Positions 15,914 to 24,609 of a stretch of 38,028 nucleotides of DNA are shown here, in pieces; the stretch's first letter is position 1, and each line of letters starts with the position of its first letter. The stretch is from JAVBKX01 sp031553835 (GTDB taxonomy: Bacteria; Bacteroidota; Bacteroidia; Bacteroidales; Azobacteroidaceae), in NCBI GenBank assembly GCA_031553835.1, contig JAVBKX010000062.1, forward strand, positions 1 through 38,028, read 5' to 3'. The position numbers and the translations under genes were made by a program. The notes under the pieces are model-generated. The model ran no database searches. It worked only from the letters and a program-made list of their open reading frames with translations, and was not told the origin of the DNA.

Positions 15914-17938
15914 ATGAAAGAAAAACAAGTAAAAAAGAAAGAAGCGTATCGCTTCAAACGCTTTACAAGGAAAGCGTACAGTGCATTCAACAGCATGCAT
16001 CGGGTTGTAAATATTGGTGTAGTCGGATGCTGCGTCCTTACATTCTCTCATGCAACAGAAACATCTGCCCAAACTTTATCAACTGTTTGCAGCGCATTAG
16101 ATGATGAACAACAATTGGAAGAAGTGACAGTTACAGCGTCTCAAATCGGCCTTACACAAGAGCAGGCAGCCGGATTAGTCACTATCATTTCGCACGATGA
16201 AATTGAGCGAACGCCTGTACAAAGCATAGAAGACCTGCTCGACTACTTAGCAACAATTGACGTACAACAACGAGGCCCCCACGGCGTACAAGCCGACATC
16301 TTCGTCCGGGGCGGTTCTTTCGACCAAACAGCTATCCTTCTCAACGGAATGAACCTTTCCAATCCACAAACAGGACATTACAGTTTCGACATACCTCTTC
16401 ATCTTTCCGACATTGAACGCATTGAAATTATCCATGGCCCTTCCTCTTTTGTCTATGGAGCGCACGCTTTTTCGGGAGGAATCAATATTATCACAAGAAA
16501 ACATACTCAACAAAAAGCATCGGTGTCTGCCGGCGCCGGATCATACGGATTATGGAATGCAAGCGTTTCCGGTTCCATACCTATCCGTGAAATCTCTAAC
16601 CTAATCGCCGCAAATTATGCATCTTCCGACGGATACACAGACAATAGTGATTATAAAATCGGAAATACTCTTTTGCAATCCAACTGGAAATCAGGAAATT
16701 CCAAAGCAGATGTACAACTTGGATATAACAATAAAAAATATGGCGCCAATACTTTCTATTCTGCCGCGTATCCCAACCAATACGATGAAACCAGTTCAAT
16801 TGTAGCCGGATTCAGAGGTGAAACAGGAACAACGTTAAAAATTATGCCTGCCATTTATTGGAATCGCCATTACGATTGTTTTCAATTGATTCGTGGCAAT
16901 AGCAATAAAGTTCCCTACAATTATCATCGAAGTGATGTATATGATATGAGTGTAAATTTGCAATATACATGGAAAACCGGAATTACAAGTGCAGGTATTA
17001 ACATGCGCAACGAAAATATATTGAGCAGCGTATTGGGGAAACCTCTCGAAAAACCGGAAGGAAATTATACAAATTCTGATAGCCGGACGGATATTAACTA
17101 TTTATTCGAACACTATTTTCAATATGTTCGATTCAATGCATCCGCAGGGGTGCAGATTAACCATAATTCGGCCAATGCTATTCAACCATTTCATTGTTAT
17201 CCGGTCATCTATCTGTCGTATCGCATGAATCATCAGTGGAAAATATATACTTCCTGGAAGAATGCAAGTCGGATGCCCACTTTCACCGATTTATATTACA
17301 ACACTGCCACCCATACCGGTAATCCGGATTTATTACCGGAGAAATCCCAATCGATTGAACTGGGTATCCACTGGTCGCCAACTTATCTAAACGCATTTAT
17401 TTCGGGATACTGGATGCAGGGTAAAGATTTGATTGATTGGAAAATGGGAACGGACGAAAAATATCATTCGCAAAATACAGGGATCGTCAACAAAAAAGGA
17501 ATTGAAACGGGTACAGAAATTTATTTCCATCGCCTATTTTCCCAACTTCGGAATAATCTCACGCTAAAATTGGGTTACGCTTATTTATATCAGCAACCGG
17601 ACGAACAGCGGGAAATGGTTTCTCTCTATGTGTTCAATTACTTAAAACATAAAGTTACAGCGCAACTGCATCATCCGGTTTGTTGGGGAATTTCTGCCGA
17701 TTGGTTTTTCCGGTGGCAAGACCGCGAAGGAATGTATTTAAAATATGAAGATAGAAAACCGGCCAATAAAATGCCCTATCCTGCATATTCCCTGATTGAT
17801 TTGAAAATCAGCAAAGACTTTAAATCATTCCGGTTTTATTTCAATGTCAATAATTTATTGAATACGACTTATTATGATTTAGGAAATATTCCACAGCCGG
17901 GAATTTGGTTAAGCGGGGGAATAGCGTATCATTTATAG
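15914..17938 (+). CDS. TonB-dependent outer-membrane receptor (BtuB-like)
   Basis: A 674-residue TonB-dependent receptor that would import a large nutrient across the outer membrane. The long basic N-terminus (KEKQVKKKEAYRFKRFTRKAY) is followed by a hydrophobic signal segment ending ETSAQ. A TonB-box-like stretch is EEVTVTAS. The plug domain contains DIFVRGGSFDQTAILLNGM and IEIIHGPSSFVYGAHAFSGGINIITRK. The rest is a beta-barrel ending in the aromatic-rich SGGIAYHL. There is no carboxypeptidase-like extension, and no SusD partner is next to it, so it resembles the BtuB/iron-chelate group rather than SusC. Cobalamin is possible, given the B12-dependent mutase in the same window, but neither a riboswitch nor other cobalamin genes are adjacent. 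Confidence 0.9.
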   Translation: MKEKQVKKKEAYRFKRFTRKAYSAFNSMHRVVNIGVVGCCVLTFSHATETSAQTLSTVCSALDDEQQLEEVTVTASQIGLTQEQAAGLVTIISHDEIERTPVQSIEDLLDYLATIDVQQRGPHGVQADIFVRGGSFDQTAILLNGMNLSNPQTGHYSFDIPLHLSDIERIEIIHGPSSFVYGAHAFSGGINIITRKHTQQKASVSAGAGSYGLWNASVSGSIPIREISNLIAANYASSDGYTDNSDYKIGNTLLQSNWKSGNSKADVQLGYNNKKYGANTFYSAAYPNQYDETSSIVAGFRGETGTTLKIMPAIYWNRHYDCFQLIRGNSNKVPYNYHRSDVYDMSVNLQYTWKTGITSAGINMRNENILSSVLGKPLEKPEGNYTNSDSRTDINYLFEHYFQYVRFNASAGVQINHNSANAIQPFHCYPVIYLSYRMNHQWKIYTSWKNASRMPTFTDLYYNTATHTGNPDLLPEKSQSIELGIHWSPTYLNAFISGYWMQGKDLIDWKMGTDEKYHSQNTGIVNKKGIETGTEIYFHRLFSQLRNNLTLKLGYAYLYQQPDEQREMVSLYVFNYLKHKVTAQLHHPVCWGISADWFFRWQDREGMYLKYEDRKPANKMPYPAYSLIDLKISKDFKSFRFYFNVNNLLNTTYYDLGNIPQPGIWLSGGIAYHL

Positions 17939-17957
17939 TTTTTATTGAACCATACAG

Positions 17958-18028
17958 GCACATAGAACACGGAGAATTTCAGATAGATTAATTTTCAATT
18001 AATTCTCTGTGTTCTATGTCCTATGTGC
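17958..18028. repeat. Imperfect palindrome between convergent genes
   Basis: The left arm 17958-17978 (gcacatagaacacggagaatt) pairs with 18001-18028, with one mismatch and a 7-base insertion (tcctatg) in the right arm; the loop is 22 bases. The right arm is inside the helicase gene and supplies codons for its last residues. The ACAC-rich arm resembles the repeats bracketing the GxxExxY gene. It may act as a bidirectional terminator for the TonB receptor and helicase genes. Confidence 0.75.
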
Positions 18029-20892
18029 TTCAATAATTCCCGGTACAATTCATTTTTCATCAGCAGTCCCGGATTACCGGTAATATAAAGTTGTTTCCGG
18101 GCGCGAGTTAACACAACATTCAGTTTCCGGTCTATAATATTGCCATCCTCATACATGATTTGGGGCATGGATAATAGTTGCCATTCGGCATTGAGACAAA
18201 AAGAATAGATAATAATATCGCGTTGACTCCCCTGATAGCGCTCTATCGTATCTACTGTAATTTCGGTTAAGGATATAATACCTGTATCAAATAACCGGTT
18301 ACGAATCAATGCAATCTGACTTCGATAAGGCGTGATGATGCCAATCGTTTCGGGACAAAACGACCGGTCTGTTTCTATCGCTGCGCGATAAAATTGCAAT
18401 ACCAGCTCCGTAGCTGCCTCCGCTTCATAATGGTTCACTTTATCCGAACTATCATGAACCGTTTGGTGTGAGGGAATGAAATGCAAACGATTACCGCCTT
18501 CCGGTTCTTGCTGATGAGGTAAACCAATACTTTTCAATTTTCCTGCATAAAAGAAACGGGAAGGAAATTCGGCAATGACCGGATGCATCCTTCCCTGACC
18601 GGTCAACATATCATATCCGTTTTCAAAATCTCTCGCCACATAAGTACGATATAAACGTTCGAAAAGAGAATTATTCAGGTTATTTAAACCCATTGATTGC
18701 AATTCAGCATTCGTAACGGCGCTTTCTTCCGGAGATTGTAAAATGACAGCAGGCAATTGTTTGTGATCGCCGATCATTACGAAACGACGAACGGCATTTT
18801 GTCCCTGACTGTTTTTTGCACATAAAATCCCCAACAAATGAGGCTCCAACAATTGCGTAGCTTCATCTATAATAGCCAGATCGAATGATTTGAGAGCAAA
18901 TAAATCCGGTTTATTCCAAACAGATGCCACTGTGCCTGCAAAAACATGATGTGTATTTATAAATTGCTTCACTTCTTTGCGATTGACGCAAGCAGCCAGT
19001 CCTCGCTCCAGCAAATGCTCACGATATTCGGGAGAACAATTCAATTCGCTTCCGATACGAATGTATGCAACATCCGGTTGAATTTCCTGCAATGTTTTGC
19101 AAATTTCATCCACAGCACGGTTGGTATAAGCAAGAAGTAAAATATCGCCACCTCTTTCCAACGCCCTGATTAACATCCGTTTCAAAGCCACCGAAGTTTT
19201 TCCTGTTCCCGGAGGACCCAACAGCAAGAAGCAATCCTTTGCAGCCATAGCCTTTGCAATAGACCGATCCATATCATTTTCGAAAAATTCAACAGGTTCA
19301 AACTCAGGCAAACGCCTTGCCAGCAACAACTCTTTCCTGTCGGCATTAGCCTCAACAAATACGGCCAATGCACGAAACATTCCGGTAAATACAATGTCCA
19401 TATAATCATGTTCCAATGCATATTTCGTATTTTCGGGCAATACAGAATGATTGCGTTGGCGTATCCGCAGCCTCACTTGCACACACTGAGAATGAATCGA
19501 CTCGATTGCCCCTTTAAAAATCTGCCGGTTATTAATACAATCGGACTCCAGATTCCGTTCATATAATACTACAGCATCTCCGGCACGAAAATTCGGCAGA
19601 TAGTAATCAGGATAACCGGGCAACTGAAACTGCAAATAATGATCTTCTGTATCCGATTGATTGTCAATAATCCGTAAATCGTACAACAATTCTCCCGCTG
19701 CTATTTTCTCAGCATCCGGAGCGCTCCACAAATTAGCTGTCCGGGCAATCCCCTCGTATTCCCGTTCGCCCAATTTAGACAACCACAATTCCTTGACAAT
19801 AAAGGTATATATCCGAAAAAAATAGGATTTTTCCAAAGAAGATAACGTAGAAATTAACGTAGAAAATCTTGCGACACCCGGTTTCAGGTAATTTTCATAA
19901 AAACGGCCGGAAAGATTCCGGACATTAAGACGTTCGGGCAGGATCGAATCCAGTATTTTCCCGGTAAAATCCTCCTTATTGTACTGTTGGATCCGGCAAT
20001 CGCATACCACAATCTGATTACGCAAATGCAACGCTTCCCGCAATTGTCGGCGGGAATGCGCCTCTTTAGATAAAACGGGATAACGGGAATACAGTAAATA
20101 CGATTGCACCTGTTGATGGGACAATCCTAAGTTAAATTCCAAAATAGCTAAATATAAGATCATTTGGATATAATGGTTTTCCGCCGATTTTTCAAAAATA
20201 CCAGTACGAAAATCATCCATTCCCTTTCCCGCTTTCAATTCAATCAAGGCCGAATAATCCTGCATCAGCAAATCGAGACGTCCCTGCAATCCCAATTGAT
20301 TACTGACAAATGACGGTTCTATGATTATTTTTTCTTTGTCGATTCTTTCCTGTGGAAACACAACATCAATAATATACCGGATATTATTAAAATGCTTCCG
20401 GCAATCCTGAAAAAACGCAGCTTCAAGTTGTGGATCCTGCAAGTCTTCACAAGCCGTAAATTCAAAAGGCATGGTTTGAAAAAGTTCTTTCAGGCATGCT
20501 TCATACACCACAGGTTCGTCCGGCTTGGCATGAACCAATTTATCAATGAAAAAATTCGCCGTATTTCCCAATAAAATATGCCGGGAATTTTCATGAATTC
20601 TGAAACGTGATAAAATATAATTCAACGGATGATGTCCGAACGGGCGGAAACATTCGGCCAAAGCGCTGACATCGATCAAATAATCGGGTTCCACAACAAA
20701 AAATTCGGCTCGAAGAAAAGTTTCATCAATAATCTCTGTATTCAACAGGTTAAATGTCATACCCGGATTGTGCAGCGGTTGCAATTCGGCCATTTCTTTT
20801 TCCTGCAAATCATTACACAACAAGATCCAATTCTTTTCCTGTGTTTGCACGAAAAGTTTTCCGGCTTCATAATGCCGGTATTTTACTTTCAT
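17995..20892 (-). CDS. DNA2-like nuclease-helicase (SF1)
   Basis: A 965-residue fusion of a PD-(D/E)XK nuclease and a superfamily 1 helicase. The nuclease core is GRLDLL...ALIELKAGKG, with Asp207, Glu218 and Lys220. The helicase carries motif I GPPGTGKT (559-566), motif II IIDEATQ (Asp676-Glu677), motif III GDHKQLP, motif V-like VDTIERYQGSQRDIIIYS and motif VI LNVVLTRARKQLYI. This is the arrangement of Dna2 and Bacteroides AAA helicases, which act in DNA repair or flap processing; the substrate here is inferred. It follows the CorC-type gene by 16 bases. Its last ten residues (KHIGHRTQRI plus N) are encoded within a palindromic repeat, so the natural C-terminus has probably been replaced. Confidence 0.9.
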   Translation of the reverse strand: MKVKYRHYEAGKLFVQTQEKNWILLCNDLQEKEMAELQPLHNPGMTFNLLNTEIIDETFLRAEFFVVEPDYLIDVSALAECFRPFGHHPLNYILSRFRIHENSRHILLGNTANFFIDKLVHAKPDEPVVYEACLKELFQTMPFEFTACEDLQDPQLEAAFFQDCRKHFNNIRYIIDVVFPQERIDKEKIIIEPSFVSNQLGLQGRLDLLMQDYSALIELKAGKGMDDFRTGIFEKSAENHYIQMILYLAILEFNLGLSHQQVQSYLLYSRYPVLSKEAHSRRQLREALHLRNQIVVCDCRIQQYNKEDFTGKILDSILPERLNVRNLSGRFYENYLKPGVARFSTLISTLSSLEKSYFFRIYTFIVKELWLSKLGEREYEGIARTANLWSAPDAEKIAAGELLYDLRIIDNQSDTEDHYLQFQLPGYPDYYLPNFRAGDAVVLYERNLESDCINNRQIFKGAIESIHSQCVQVRLRIRQRNHSVLPENTKYALEHDYMDIVFTGMFRALAVFVEANADRKELLLARRLPEFEPVEFFENDMDRSIAKAMAAKDCFLLLGPPGTGKTSVALKRMLIRALERGGDILLLAYTNRAVDEICKTLQEIQPDVAYIRIGSELNCSPEYREHLLERGLAACVNRKEVKQFINTHHVFAGTVASVWNKPDLFALKSFDLAIIDEATQLLEPHLLGILCAKNSQGQNAVRRFVMIGDHKQLPAVILQSPEESAVTNAELQSMGLNNLNNSLFERLYRTYVARDFENGYDMLTGQGRMHPVIAEFPSRFFYAGKLKSIGLPHQQEPEGGNRLHFIPSHQTVHDSSDKVNHYEAEAATELVLQFYRAAIETDRSFCPETIGIITPYRSQIALIRNRLFDTGIISLTEITVDTIERYQGSQRDIIIYSFCLNAEWQLLSMPQIMYEDGNIIDRKLNVVLTRARKQLYITGNPGLLMKNELYRELLKHIGHRTQRIN

Positions 20893-20908
20893 AGCGGTTG
20901 GTTGTTAA

Positions 20909-22213
20909 TTATTCCGTTTGGGTTACTTTTACCATATCAATCCGGTTATGATCCATTTTCAATACTTCCAATTGGAATGATTCCCATTGGGCGGTATTTC
21001 CTTCCACCGGTACTTTATCTAATTGCGACATAATATATCCTCCCAGGGTAACATAATCTGAATTGGATTTTACAATATCCGGATCAAGCCCCAGTTTTTC
21101 AACAAATTCCACAAACGGGATCTGTCCGCTAATCACTAAACTTCCATCTTCCTGAATCATCGATGAATATTCAAACTCATCTGTTTCGGAAATATTTCCT
21201 ACCAGGGCATCCAAAATATCATTAATCGTAACAAAACCACGCACGCTTCCAAATTCATCAATCACCAATGCCTGATAGCAACGGTTTTTCTGGAATGATT
21301 CGAGTACAGTGTAGGCTTTATTCGTCAAAATCACCACTTGTTCTTTCCGGCAAAGGGTACGAAGCCCTTTAAATGCTGTGGCAAAATCCGTATCCATCAG
21401 ATCTTCGTCAATCAAATCTTTGGTATATAAAAATCCGACCACATTATCCAACAACTCGTCACATACCGGATATACAGAATGTTTGTGATCTAAAATCGTA
21501 TGCTTAACCTGTTCGGCCGAATCATTGACATTGAGCCACACCACCTCATTACGAGGCGTCATCAACGTTTGGATTTGCCGGTCTCCCAAATTGAAAACGT
21601 TTTGAATCAACTCTTTTTCAGTCGCTTCAATCACTCCTCCTTTTTGGCTCTCAGCAATAATCACTTTTAATTCTTCTTCCGTATGAATTTCTTCACCCTC
21701 TCCTACCGGTTGAATGCCAATCATTTTCAGTAAAATATTGGCTAAGCCATTCAACAACCAGATAAACGGGCGGAAAATAATATAAAAAATACGCAATGGA
21801 ACAGCGATTGCAAATGTCACCGGCAGTGCCTTCCTTATCGCTAATGATTTAGGAGCCAATTCTCCCAATACAATATGCAGAATGGTAATCGAAAGAAATG
21901 CCACCGGAATCGCCAGTTTATGAGCGACAACCGGATTGATGTCGATTCCCACCCAAATTAATAATTTCAGTATAATTTCAGTAAACACATCTTCTCCAAT
22001 CCATCCCAACGCCAAAGACGCTATTGTAATCCCCAGCTGAGTAGCAGCCAAATATCCATCTAAATTAGCCACAACTGTTTTCGCGATTTCACTGGTTCGG
22101 CCCTGGCGGATTTCAATTTGAGAAGAACGCACCTTTACTATGGCAAATTCGGCTGCAACAAAAAATCCATTTGCAAATACAAAGAAAAGAGTCAATAGAA
22201 TACCCAACAACAT
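20909..22213 (-). CDS. HlyC/CorC-family membrane protein (CNNM + CBS + CorC domain)
   Basis: 434 residues. The N-terminal CNNM/DUF21 domain (about 1-190) has several hydrophobic membrane segments (LLGILLTLFFVFANGFFVAAEF). It is followed by a pair of CBS domains (about 205-330, LMTPRNEVVWL ... VIDEFGSVRGFVTINDIL) and a C-terminal CorC/HlyC domain ending YVTLGGYIMSQLDKVP. Members are linked to magnesium or cobalt export or tolerance; older databases call them hemolysins. A -7 element lies 26 bases before the start. The nuclease-helicase gene follows closely and is probably cotranscribed. Confidence 0.92.
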   Translation of the reverse strand: MLLGILLTLFFVFANGFFVAAEFAIVKVRSSQIEIRQGRTSEIAKTVVANLDGYLAATQLGITIASLALGWIGEDVFTEIILKLLIWVGIDINPVVAHKLAIPVAFLSITILHIVLGELAPKSLAIRKALPVTFAIAVPLRIFYIIFRPFIWLLNGLANILLKMIGIQPVGEGEEIHTEEELKVIIAESQKGGVIEATEKELIQNVFNLGDRQIQTLMTPRNEVVWLNVNDSAEQVKHTILDHKHSVYPVCDELLDNVVGFLYTKDLIDEDLMDTDFATAFKGLRTLCRKEQVVILTNKAYTVLESFQKNRCYQALVIDEFGSVRGFVTINDILDALVGNISETDEFEYSSMIQEDGSLVISGQIPFVEFVEKLGLDPDIVKSNSDYVTLGGYIMSQLDKVPVEGNTAQWESFQLEVLKMDHNRIDMVKVTQTE

Positions 22214-22238
22214 ACAGACTTTATTAATCTTTAGGCGA

Positions 22239-22246
22239 CAAAGTTA
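22239..22246 (-). promoter_or_regulatory. -7 element for the CorC-type gene
   Basis: TAACTTTG on the minus strand fits TAnnTTTG and would start transcription about 20 bases before the ATG. No clear TTTG is found 19-21 bases further upstream. It lies close to the divergent plus-strand element at 22267-22274, so the two promoters overlap. Confidence 0.5.
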
Positions 22247-22266
22247 ATAAAAAAGGAAAAAATTGC

Positions 22267-22274
22267 TACATTTG
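22267..22274 (+). promoter_or_regulatory. -7 element for the glycosyltransferase operon
   Basis: TACATTTG matches TAnnTTTG, 35 bases before the ATG at 22310. The upstream element is not obvious (a weak TTAAT-like sequence). It is back-to-back with the minus-strand element of the CorC-type gene. Confidence 0.5.
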
Positions 22275-22309
22275 TCGTCTTATACTTCACAACTTAATCC
22301 GGAATAAAA

Positions 22310-24061
22310 ATGAGGCCATACACATTACAATATTTCTACCTGCAGAAACCACTCACTCTAACATTATGCATAGCAGCCATAAGTGTATTATGCTGGATTG
22401 GCATGGGCGCTTTTTACACAAAAGGCGAACCCCGCGAAGCATCTGTCGCCGTATCTATGGTAGAAGACGGTAATTGGATATTGCCGAAAGTGTATGCCGA
22501 TGAATTTGCCTATAAACCTCCATTGACCCACTGGATGATGGCTGTGTTTTCGTTGCCTCAGGGTAAGGTGGATGTCTTTACCGCCCGGTTGCCGGCCGCC
22601 CTTTCGTTTATTGTGATGATCGGAGGATGCTTTCTATTCTTTGGAAGAAGGGTACGGTTTCAACAAGCGTTCCTGGCTTGTCTCATTTTAATTACTTGCT
22701 TTGAGCTGCATCGAGCAGCGATGACGGCGCGTGTGGACATGACTCTTACCGCTTTCATAGTCATCGGATTAATCGGATTATTCAAATGGGAAGAAAAAAA
22801 AGCGCTACAAGGTTTTCCATGGATAACGACATTGATTCTATCGGGGGGTATTTTGGCCAAAGGCCCTGTGGGCGCTATATTACCACTGCTGGTTTTTGGC
22901 GTCTATTTACTATTTTTGAGATACAATTTCTGGAAAATAGCAGGCAAATGCTTGCTGATATTGATAGCCGCATTGATCCTTCCTGCGATATGGTACTACT
23001 TAGCCTGGCAAAAAGGAGGAGAAGAATTTTTCCAAATAATGATGGCCGAAAATTTTGGCCGTTTCTTTGGCGGCCCGGTGCAAATTGCTTACAATTTGGG
23101 ACATGACCAGCCGGCCTGGTATTATTTAGCCACTTTATTATCCGGTTTTATACCCTGGACGCTTTTAGTGCTCTTTTCCTTGTTTGGTTTAAAATACTCG
23201 CTCAAGATCCCCAAACTACAAACAGTCTGGAACGGAATACTCCATTTACCTAAAATTCAATTATTTTCCTTGCTGGCTATCCTGGTGATTTTTATCTTTT
23301 ATGCCATTCCAACCAGCAAACGAAGCGTTTATGTAATGCCGGCTTACCCTTTTATTGCTTTCTTTTTGTCTCAATACATACTTTATTTGTGTGAATATAA
23401 AAATAAAGTAATCCGGGTTTTTAGCATTGTCATTACACTCATCGGTTCCATTGTCGCGTTGTTATGTCTTTCAAGCGTCATCACACATTTGCTTGCTCCC
23501 GAACAATGGTTTACAAATGAAAAGACCAGGGCGGAAATCACCGGAATATGGAGTGCTTTGGACAACGGTTCTATGTTATTATATATTGTATTAACGCTCA
23601 CTTTATTAGCATTTATTTATATTTCATTTGTTCAAATCAGGAAAAAAAATAATTTGAAAATATTATATGCAACCACGGCCACTTACATTGCCATTTTCCT
23701 GGTAATGGACGGCATTTTCTTTCCGGCATATAAAAATAGCATATCGGTCAAACCCATTGCCCTGGAATTGCAGGATACATATCCCGACATTAGAGAGAAT
23801 ATATTCGTAATGAACAATTTAATGGAATATGCGAATATGTATGGCCTTAATTTTTATTTACATAATGCTTTTCAAAATTTTGAAACAGTACAACCGGATC
23901 AGGGTTATTTACTAATAGGTAAAAACGGTTCGGAGAAAATGCGTGCCGAATACAACAACCGGTATCACTTCGAATTATTGGAATCCATCAATAATAAGTG
24001 CCGGGATGGAGAACGAGTGATTTTACTCTTCAAAATAACTTCTAAAAAAGGACTAAAATGA
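22310..24061 (+). CDS. ArnT/PMT-like glycosyltransferase, integral membrane
   Basis: 583 residues with about a dozen hydrophobic segments. The first extracytoplasmic loop carries the GT-C signature (KGEPREASVAVSMVEDGNWILPK, then YKPPLTHWMMAVF), as in ArnT and other lipid-linked sugar transferases. These move a sugar from a polyprenyl-phosphate donor onto lipid A, protein or another glycan on the periplasmic side. Also typical are ILAKGPVGAILPL and IPTSKRSVYVMPAYPF. The acceptor here is unknown. The stop overlaps the start of the next small membrane gene by four bases (ATGA), so the two are translationally coupled. Confidence 0.88.
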   Translation: MRPYTLQYFYLQKPLTLTLCIAAISVLCWIGMGAFYTKGEPREASVAVSMVEDGNWILPKVYADEFAYKPPLTHWMMAVFSLPQGKVDVFTARLPAALSFIVMIGGCFLFFGRRVRFQQAFLACLILITCFELHRAAMTARVDMTLTAFIVIGLIGLFKWEEKKALQGFPWITTLILSGGILAKGPVGAILPLLVFGVYLLFLRYNFWKIAGKCLLILIAALILPAIWYYLAWQKGGEEFFQIMMAENFGRFFGGPVQIAYNLGHDQPAWYYLATLLSGFIPWTLLVLFSLFGLKYSLKIPKLQTVWNGILHLPKIQLFSLLAILVIFIFYAIPTSKRSVYVMPAYPFIAFFLSQYILYLCEYKNKVIRVFSIVITLIGSIVALLCLSSVITHLLAPEQWFTNEKTRAEITGIWSALDNGSMLLYIVLTLTLLAFIYISFVQIRKKNNLKILYATTATYIAIFLVMDGIFFPAYKNSISVKPIALELQDTYPDIRENIFVMNNLMEYANMYGLNFYLHNAFQNFETVQPDQGYLLIGKNGSEKMRAEYNNRYHFELLESINNKCRDGERVILLFKITSKKGLK

Positions 24062-24246
24062 AAAGCGGATTATCAAAGAGTCAGGTAATTTGTATCATCC
24101 TATTATGGGTAGTATTGTGTATCATGCTTTTTACAATCCCATCATCTTCCTCATTAGGAGAAAAAATATTTACTGCCATTGCATCGGGAGTAATTATTTG
24201 GGTAGCTCTGTCTAAAGATTATACCCGGAAGAAACGAAGGAAATAA
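24058..24246 (+). CDS. Small two-helix membrane protein
   Basis: 62 residues. Two hydrophobic helices (about 9-27, VICIILLWVVLCIMLFTIP, and 36-51, IFTAIASGVIIWVAL) are joined by a serine-rich turn, and a strongly basic tail (KDYTRKKRRK) follows, probably facing the cytoplasm. The ATGA overlap with the glycosyltransferase gene argues that it is real and acts with it, perhaps as a subunit or stabiliser. I do not recognise a family. Confidence 0.7.
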   Translation: MKSGLSKSQVICIILLWVVLCIMLFTIPSSSSLGEKIFTAIASGVIIWVALSKDYTRKKRRK

Positions 24247-24255
24247 TCTACACCT

Positions 24256-24289
24256 CATTCAAATGCAAAAGGTGTCTTTTGAATGTTTT
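24256..24289 (+). terminator. Possible terminator of the glycosyltransferase operon
   Basis: cattcaaa (24256-24263) pairs with tttgaatg (24278-24285), with a 14-base loop, followed by tttt. It starts 10 bases after the stop of the small membrane gene. The stem is AT-rich and modest. Confidence 0.45.
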
Positions 24290-24308
24290 CAACGCAACGA
24301 GTGAATAA
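24286..24308 (-). repeat. Dispersed 23-base repeat, copy 2
   Basis: Reverse complement of 107-129 with no mismatch. Here it lies in the interrupted frame at 24248-24586, encoding part of HYSLVALK. The surrounding sequence does not match the other copy beyond about 30 bases. Confidence 0.7.
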
Positions 24309-24609
24309 TGTGAACCAGTTCTGCCGTACCCGCCGATAATGTAATCGCTCATACAGGAACCGGGCGTTTTGCAAGAATATTGATGCGCCCCATGAGCTTG
24401 TTCAAATCGGAAGACCATTGCGCCAATCATCTTGTTTTTGTTTGAGAAACCCTTGTACTTTTTTTCGTGGCAATAGATTTTTGTTCTACACTCAAATATG
24501 AAAGCAATATCTCATCTATGTTGTCCTCTCGTACGCAAGTATCGTCTGCTCCTTGTGCAGACAATAAGCGCAACTATTTGTTCCATTTAAAATCTCGTGT
24601 TAAGAAAAT

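Larger units (their letters stand above)
24248..24586 (-). pseudogene. Interrupted small reading frame after the BspA-like gene
   Basis: From ATG at 24586 one frame runs to TAG at 24248, with a single in-frame TGA at codon 25 (24514-24512). The pieces are MEQIVALIVCTRSRRYLRTR... and, after the TGA, DIAFIFECRTKIYCHEKKYKG...MIGAMVFRFEQAHGAHQ...GGYGRTGSHYSLVALKTF. A second frame over the first part is also open for 49 codons, so coding status is uncertain. The frame contains a dispersed 23-mer also found at 107. I do not recognise the protein. It could be the remnant of a transposable element or a repeat that happens to stay open. It fills most of the 363-base gap between the convergent neighbours. 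Confidence 0.35.

Noticed and set aside
15884..15914. Possible cobalamin riboswitch before the TonB receptor
   Set aside because: The gap is only about 30 bases and has no B12-box-like sequence.
24522..24533. 12 bases equal to the sarcin-ricin loop of 23S rRNA (complement)
   Set aside because: The match ends abruptly on both sides; no further rRNA similarity, so taken as coincidence.
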